Positions 59,461-64,000 of a DNA stretch of 64,000 bases are shown here, in pieces. The position numbers and the translations under genes are program-made. Below the pieces are notes generated by a model. The model did no database searches. It was not told where the DNA came from and was given only the letters and a program-made list of their open reading frames with translations. The stretch comes from JAVDCA01 sp035293985 (GTDB lineage: Bacteria; Pseudomonadota; Alphaproteobacteria; Rhizobiales; Xanthobacteraceae), in contig DATGLS010000012.1 in NCBI GenBank assembly GCA_035293985.1, positions 1 to 64,000 of the forward strand, read 5' to 3'. How positions within the stretch are numbered: position 1 is the stretch's first letter; each line of letters opens with the position of its first letter.

Positions 59461-60741
59461 ATGGCCCAAATCGCGTCGCAAGCCGCGTCTCAATTCGCTC
59501 CGCAGTCCGCGCTCGATGACCTCGGACAAGACCGACGGCAGGCCGCGATCGCGGCCTTTCGCGAGGTGCGTGCCGAGACGGAGCGCCGCGCGGCGCCGCT
59601 GTCGCCCGAGGACCAGATCATCCAGTCGATGGCGGATGCGAGCCCGACCAAGTGGCATCGCGCCCATACGACCTGGTTCTTCGAGCAATTCCTGCTGGTC
59701 CCGAACCTCGACCGCTATAAGCCATTCGACGACCGTTTCGCCTTCCTGTTCAACTCCTATTACGTCGCCGCCGGCCCGCGCCATGCGCGACCGAAGCGCG
59801 GGCTGATCACGCGCCCGAGCGCCGCCGAGGTCGCGGCCTACCGTGCCCATGTCGACGCCGCGGTGATGAGTCTGATTGCCGACGTTCCCGCCGGTCGCCT
59901 CGCCGATGTGCTCAGGGTCGTGGAGATCGGCCTCAACCACGAGCAGCAGCACCAGGAGCTGATCCTCACCGACATCCTGCATGCGTTCGCGGAAAATCCT
60001 GACAGCCCGGTCTACGATGGATTGTGGCGCTTGCCGTGGACCGGCGCCAAGGACACGCGCGGCGTTGTGCACCTCGCGGAAGGCATCCGTACCGTCGGCC
60101 ACCAGGACAAGAGCTTCTGCTTCGACAACGAGGAGCCGGCGCATCGCACGCTGGTCGGCCCGGTCGACGTCGCGCGCGGTCTCGTGACCAATGGCGAGTG
60201 GCTCGAGTTCATCGCCGACCGCGGTTATGAGCGCCCGGAGCTGTGGCTCTCGGACGGCTGGGCGACAGTCGCGGCCGAGGGCTGGTGCGCGCCCGGCTAT
60301 TGGCGCCAAGGGGAAAAAGCCGAGGACGCAGGCGACGGCGCCTGGTCCGTCATGACGCTCGCGGGCCGCGTCCCGGTCGATCCGGCGCTGCCGGTGTGCC
60401 ACGTGAGCTACTACGAGGCCGACGCGTTCGCGCGCTGGGCCGGCAAGCATCTGCCGAGCGAAGCCGAGTGGGAAGTGGCGGCGCGGGGCAACGAGCTCGA
60501 CGCGGCCTTCGGCGTGGTGTGGCAGTGGACGCGCAGCGCGTATCTGCCCTATCCGGGCTACCGGCCCGTGGATGGCGCGCTCGGCGAGTACAATGGCAAG
60601 TTCATGATCAATCAGATGGTGCTGCGCGGCAGCTCCTGCGCGACCCCGCGCGGGCACGCGCGCGCGAGCTACCGCAATTTCTTCTATCCCCCCGCACGCT
60701 GGCAGTTCACCGGCGTACGGCTCGCTGATTTCCCCGCCTGA
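59461..60741 (+). CDS. egtB: Ergothioneine biosynthesis protein EgtB
   Basis: EgtB is the non-haem iron sulfoxide synthase that joins a thiol compound to hercynine (N-alpha-trimethylhistidine). The 426-aa protein has the N-terminal DinB-like domain with the iron ligands WHRAHTTWFFEQF and NHEQQHQELILT (HX3HXE) and the C-terminal FGE-sulfatase-like domain (EGIRTVGHQD, PVCHVSYYEADAFARWAGKH, FMINQMVLRGSS). The ATG at 59461 was chosen on family length. EgtD follows 26 bp downstream, confirming the pathway. The 184 bp upstream to the UPF0104 stop hold no gene. Confidence 0.92.
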   Translation: MAQIASQAASQFAPQSALDDLGQDRRQAAIAAFREVRAETERRAAPLSPEDQIIQSMADASPTKWHRAHTTWFFEQFLLVPNLDRYKPFDDRFAFLFNSYYVAAGPRHARPKRGLITRPSAAEVAAYRAHVDAAVMSLIADVPAGRLADVLRVVEIGLNHEQQHQELILTDILHAFAENPDSPVYDGLWRLPWTGAKDTRGVVHLAEGIRTVGHQDKSFCFDNEEPAHRTLVGPVDVARGLVTNGEWLEFIADRGYERPELWLSDGWATVAAEGWCAPGYWRQGEKAEDAGDGAWSVMTLAGRVPVDPALPVCHVSYYEADAFARWAGKHLPSEAEWEVAARGNELDAAFGVVWQWTRSAYLPYPGYRPVDGALGEYNGKFMINQMVLRGSSCATPRGHARASYRNFFYPPARWQFTGVRLADFPA

Positions 60742-60767
60742 CGGCGCGAACGGAGCCCCGTATCACC

Positions 60768-61727
60768 ATGAGTATGCTCGCCAGAACCGCCGCGCCTGCG
60801 CGGCCGCCACTCTCCGATTTTGCCCGCGATGCCATGGCGGGGCTCGGCAACAAGCCGAAATGGCTGTCGGCGAAGTATTTCTACGACGATCATGGCTCGG
60901 CCCTGTTCGAGCAGATCACGGCGCTCCCCGAGTACTATCCGACCCGCACCGAGCTCGGCATTCTGAAAGATCGCGCCCACGACATCGCGCGGCTGATCCC
61001 GCTCGGCGCCTCCCTGATCGAGTTCGGCAGCGGCTCGACCGTCAAGGCGCGTATCGTGCTCGGCGCCGCCGCGGTTACGGCCTATGTACCGGTCGACATC
61101 TCGGCCGGCTTCCTCAACAGCGAGGCCGCCCGCCTGAAGCGCGATCTGCCGGGCCTGCAGATCCATCCGGTGGCGGCCGACTTCACCAAGCCGTTCGAGT
61201 TGCCGGCGGCGCTCCGCGCGCGGCCGCGCGTCGGCTTCTTTCCCGGCTCGACCATCGGCAATTTCGAGCCCCCCGAGGCGGAGAAATTCCTGAGCCACGC
61301 CGCGCGTCTGCTCGGGCGCGGCGCGCACTTCATCGTCGGCATCGACCTCGTGAAGGATACCGAGGTGCTCAACGCCGCCTACAACGATGCGGCCGGCGTG
61401 ACGGCGGCGTTCAACCTCAACCTCCTGCGGCGCATGAACCGCGAGCTCGGCGCCGACTTCGATCTCGCGAGCTTCCGCCACCGCGCCTTCTTCAATCCGA
61501 CCGCAAGCCGGATCGAGATGCATCTCGAGAGCACGAGAGCCCAGAAGGTGCACGTGAGCGGCCAGACGTTCGCATTCGCGGCGGGTGAGACCATCCACAC
61601 CGAGAGCAGCTACAAGTACACGCTCGCGTCCTTCCAGGCGCTCGCCACCCGCGCCGGCTGGTCGCCCGTCACGGTGTGGACCGACGCGGCCGGGAATTTC
61701 TCCGTGCACGCGCTCGTCGCTTCGTAG
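60768..61727 (+). CDS. egtD: L-histidine N(alpha)-methyltransferase EgtD
   Basis: EgtD adds three methyl groups from SAM to histidine, making hercynine for EgtB. The 319-aa protein has the family motifs: KYFYDDHGSALFEQITALPE, YYPTRTELGIL, the SAM-binding LIEFGSGSTVKARIVLG, FFPGSTIGNFEP and the C-terminal ESSYKYTLASFQALATRAGW. It directly follows egtB, so the two form an egtBD operon. EgtC/EgtE were not seen in the window, as in other alphaproteobacteria with short pathways. Confidence 0.95.
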   Translation: MSMLARTAAPARPPLSDFARDAMAGLGNKPKWLSAKYFYDDHGSALFEQITALPEYYPTRTELGILKDRAHDIARLIPLGASLIEFGSGSTVKARIVLGAAAVTAYVPVDISAGFLNSEAARLKRDLPGLQIHPVAADFTKPFELPAALRARPRVGFFPGSTIGNFEPPEAEKFLSHAARLLGRGAHFIVGIDLVKDTEVLNAAYNDAAGVTAAFNLNLLRRMNRELGADFDLASFRHRAFFNPTASRIEMHLESTRAQKVHVSGQTFAFAAGETIHTESSYKYTLASFQALATRAGWSPVTVWTDAAGNFSVHALVAS

Positions 61728-61915
61728 GCCGCATGGAGGCGCGCTGCGCGGAGGAAGCCCGAATCGGCTGTCGCTCCATGCAGCTGGGCCAGGGCGTGCA
61801 GTCCCGCGCCATGCGCGTGCGTTGGTCCTCTGTCCCGGCATTCCGCTTCGCTCCATGCGGGCTACCCGCTATAGTTGGTCCGGGCGCAGGTAAGGTCGGG
61901 GGACCGGGGGGATTT

Positions 61916-62788
61916 ATGCAGGACGCGGTGGCGCGCGGCGCGCGCGTGACGCGGCTCGGGTCGGATTTCCGCTGGCCGGGGCGGCGGCTGGTCGCGGTCG
62001 TCTTCAACGTCGCCTATGAGGCGTGGTCGGACGGCAAGAGCCCGGGGCTCGGACCGATGGGCAACCCGTTGCCGAGCGGCACCTTCGATACCAACGCGCT
62101 GTCCTGGGGCAACTACGGGCCGGTCCGCGGCATCGAGCGGCTGCTCAAGGTGCTCGACCGGGTCAAGCTCAAGGCGAGCGTGATGGTGAGCGGCGTGCTC
62201 GCCGAGCGCACCCCGGACACGGTGCGGGCGATCGCGGCGGGCGGCCACGAGATCGTCGCACACGCCTACGCGCAGGACATCGTCCCGGCCGCCCTCGCGC
62301 CCGAGGCGGTCGAGGCCGATATCATCAAGACCACCACGGTGCTCGGCGCGATCTCCGGCACGCAGCCGACCGGCTGGATCAGCCCGCGCGGCACGCCCGC
62401 GCGCGAAAGCGCGAGCGCGCTGGTGCGAGCCGGCTACAAGTGGCACGGCGACGTGTTCGACGACGACCGCCCCTATGTGCAGCAGCTCGACGATGGCCGC
62501 ATCGTCGCGATCCCGCTCACCATGGAGATCAACGATCTGCCGCACGCCATGCGGTTCGGCCGCTCGCCGCGCCAGTTCGTCGAGGAGTTCGACAACCTGC
62601 TCGGCCACGTGCTCGCGGTCGAGGACGAGGCGCTGATGATCGACGTGACCGCGCACGCCCACTGCTACGGCCGCCCGTCCGGCGCCTGGGCATTCGAGTC
62701 GATCGCCCGCAAGGTGATGTGGCGCGACGACGTGTGGGTCGGCACCCGCGGCGAGATCGCGGCCCACGTGCTCGGCGCAGTGAAGTGA
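61916..62788 (+). CDS. Polysaccharide deacetylase-family protein
   Basis: A 290-aa NodB-fold carbohydrate-esterase-4 protein. The body shows VAVVFNVAYEAWSDG, LKASVMVSGVLAERTPDTVR, GHEIVAHAYAQDIVP and WISPRGTPARESASALVRAG, resembling the allantoinase/PuuE-type subgroup of the fold rather than a chitin deacetylase, since the strict His-His-Asp metal set is only partly kept. No signal peptide is present, so it is probably cytoplasmic. The substrate may be a nitrogen heterocycle. Start ATG at 61916. Confidence 0.75.
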   Translation: MQDAVARGARVTRLGSDFRWPGRRLVAVVFNVAYEAWSDGKSPGLGPMGNPLPSGTFDTNALSWGNYGPVRGIERLLKVLDRVKLKASVMVSGVLAERTPDTVRAIAAGGHEIVAHAYAQDIVPAALAPEAVEADIIKTTTVLGAISGTQPTGWISPRGTPARESASALVRAGYKWHGDVFDDDRPYVQQLDDGRIVAIPLTMEINDLPHAMRFGRSPRQFVEEFDNLLGHVLAVEDEALMIDVTAHAHCYGRPSGAWAFESIARKVMWRDDVWVGTRGEIAAHVLGAVK

Positions 62789-62803
62789 GGCAGGCGGTCG
62801 CGT

Positions 62804-62870
62804 GTAGGGTGGGCAAAATCGCGTGTGAAGATCTGCATCGGGCTTGCAGGCGATTTTCCCCACGCGGTAC
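62804..62870. repeat. Dispersed GTGGGCAAA... palindromic intergenic repeat, copy C
   Basis: Begins GTAGGGTGGGCAAAATCGC and ends GCAGGCGATTTTCCCCACGCGG. The body is shorter than copies A (19035-19157) and B (37694-37792), so it is a deleted version. It lies in the spacer after the deacetylase stop, ahead of the FAH gene. Confidence 0.75.
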
Positions 62871-62977
62871 AAGCGCCCCGATCCGCGTGGGCATTGCGCC
62901 TGATCCGCTTGAGCTCGGCGACAGTCCGAGGTTCGCAATGCCCGCTCTACGGCTTCCGATTTCAATCGAGGACAATC

Positions 62978-63853
62978 ATGAAAATCGTCGCGTTCGAAAT
63001 TTCGGGCAGCCCGCGCCTCGGCGTGGTCGAGAGCGACCAAGTCATCGACCTGCAGGCGGCCGATCCCAAGTTGCCGAGCGAGCTCGGCGCGCTGCTGGCT
63101 GCGACCAACGGCGACCTTTCCGCGGTGAAGGATGTTGTGAAGCGCGCGCCCGCCGCCGCGCACCGGCCGCTCAATGGCATCAAGTTCGCCCTGCCGGTCG
63201 GTCGCCCCGGCAAGATCATCTGCCTCGGGCTGAACTATCTCGATCACGTCAAGGAAGGCCCCAACCGCGACAACATCCCGAAATTCCCCACCATCTTCAT
63301 GCGCTGCCTCACCTCCATGGTGCCGCACGAGAGCGCGATCATCCGCCCGAAGGCGTCGGAGACCCTCGACTACGAGGCGGAGCTGATGCTGATCGTCGGC
63401 AAGCGCGCCAAGCACCTCACGATGGACAACGCGACGTCGTGCATCGCCGGCTGGTCATGCTCGAACGAGGGCTCGGTGCGCGAATTCCAGCGCAAGACCA
63501 CCCAATGGGACATGGGCAAGAACTTCGACCGTACCGGCGGCTTCGGCCCCTGGATGGTCACGGCCGACGCGCTGCCGGAGGCCGGCAAGGGTCTCAAGAT
63601 CGAGAGCCGGCTCAACGGCAAGGTCATGCAGTCGGACAACACCGAGAACATGATGTTCCCGGTGCGGGAGATGCTGGTGTTCATCACGCAAGGGATGACG
63701 CTCGAGCCGGGCGACATCATCTTCACCGGCACGCCGTCGGGCGTCGGCCATGCGCGCAAGCCCAATCCGATCTGGATGAAGAACGGCGACACGTGCGAGA
63801 TCGAGATCGAGGGCATCGGCGTCCTGCGCAATCCGATCGAAGATGAGAAATAG
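62978..63853 (+). CDS. Fumarylacetoacetate hydrolase-family protein
   Basis: A 291-aa FAH-fold enzyme. The substrate/metal-binding segments KIICLGLNYLDHVKEGPN, SETLDYEAELMLIVGKRA, the GWSCSNEGSVREFQRKTTQW loop and IIFTGTPSGVGHARKP are typical of 2-hydroxyhepta-2,4-diene-1,7-dioate isomerase/acylpyruvate hydrolase-type proteins, which split or isomerise C-C bonds in aromatic-acid pathways. The ATG at 62978 has GAGG upstream. It is followed by a TctC-type binding protein, a common pairing for uptake of aromatic or tricarboxylic acids. Confidence 0.88.
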   Translation: MKIVAFEISGSPRLGVVESDQVIDLQAADPKLPSELGALLAATNGDLSAVKDVVKRAPAAAHRPLNGIKFALPVGRPGKIICLGLNYLDHVKEGPNRDNIPKFPTIFMRCLTSMVPHESAIIRPKASETLDYEAELMLIVGKRAKHLTMDNATSCIAGWSCSNEGSVREFQRKTTQWDMGKNFDRTGGFGPWMVTADALPEAGKGLKIESRLNGKVMQSDNTENMMFPVREMLVFITQGMTLEPGDIIFTGTPSGVGHARKPNPIWMKNGDTCEIEIEGIGVLRNPIEDEK

Positions 63854-63893
63854 CAACCTCAAGAAAGCAAATCGCGCCGGGAGGGGGCCTTCG

Positions 63894-64000
63894 ATGACGT
63901 TGATGCGAACGCTGCTCGCTGCGGCAGCTCTTGCGCTCGCCGTGCCGGCAGGCGCGCTTGCGCAGGACTGGCCGACCCGGCCGATCCACGTCATCGTCGG
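63894..64000 (+). CDS. Tripartite tricarboxylate transporter binding protein (TctC/Bug), 5' part
   Basis: Only the first 36 residues are in the window: a signal peptide (MTLMRTLLAAAALALAVPAG, cleaved after ALAQ) and the family start DWPTRPIHVIVG. That opening is a good mark for the periplasmic TctC (Bug) proteins. GGAGGGGG precedes the ATG. The rest lies past the edge. Confidence 0.85.
   Translation, partial: MTLMRTLLAAAALALAVPAGALAQDWPTRPIHVIV

Overview
The window is high-GC alphaproteobacterial chromosome, most likely from the Rhizobiales (Bradyrhizobiaceae/Xanthobacteraceae type). Supporting evidence is a flagellar cluster with FlbD and the CtrA inhibitor SciP, a hopanoid-type HpnN transporter, two PmtA-like phospholipid methyltransferases, a PlcP/Agt-like lipid-remodelling pair, and intergenic palindromic repeats of a kind common in that order. 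Gene calls rest on motifs, start context and neighbourhood; no database search was possible.

Layout. 0.2-8.7 kb (minus strand): flagellar genes fliK-flgD, sciP, then fliF-fliG-fliH-fliN-flbD, with candidate FlbD (ftr-like) palindromes before fliF and fliK and a CtrA-like site before sciP. 9-14 kb: mnmA, a first pmtA, then an ECF42-type sigma factor operon (two SRPBCC proteins, a DGPF/YCII protein, the sigma factor) with two matching candidate promoters. 14-19 kb: small secreted proteins, tRNA-Met(CAT), an AraC/GyrI regulator, allA and a threonine aldolase. 19-23 kb: a three-subunit molybdenum aldehyde/xanthine oxidoreductase (PaoABC type). 23-26 kb: a ParDE-like toxin-antitoxin pair with a 15-bp tandem repeat in the antitoxin, msrB and an enoyl-CoA hydratase. 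26-34.5 kb: a membrane-lipid block with hpnN, a GT4 glycosyltransferase, a second pmtA, a Mpo1-like membrane protein, and a membrane-anchored PLP enzyme divergent from a phosphatidylserine decarboxylase.

34.5-45 kb is catabolic: an SDR, two HpcH/HpaI aldolases, a LigJ-type 4-oxalomesaconate hydratase, an NMT1-type binding protein, a Rieske ring-hydroxylating oxygenase, an MmgE/PrpD protein and an OxlT-like MFS transporter. 45-56 kb is the accessory part: an orphan LuxR regulator with two 20-bp lux-box-like palindromes, small secreted proteins, a truncated autotransporter leader, a ferredoxin reductase with two membrane proteins and a frameshifted Rieske ferredoxin, a 1196-residue DUF4062-STAND-TPR protein, and about 1 kb of gene debris that includes a shredded copy of the MFS gene.

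56-64 kb returns to core functions: an agt/plcP pair with a divergent UPF0104 membrane protein, the ergothioneine genes egtB-egtD, a polysaccharide-deacetylase-like protein, a fumarylacetoacetate-hydrolase-family enzyme and the start of a TctC-type binding protein. The observations most worth following up are the LuxR/lux-box repeats, the ECF42 module with its own promoters, the STAND protein beside gene debris, the PLP enzyme/Psd pair, and the antitoxin tandem repeat.
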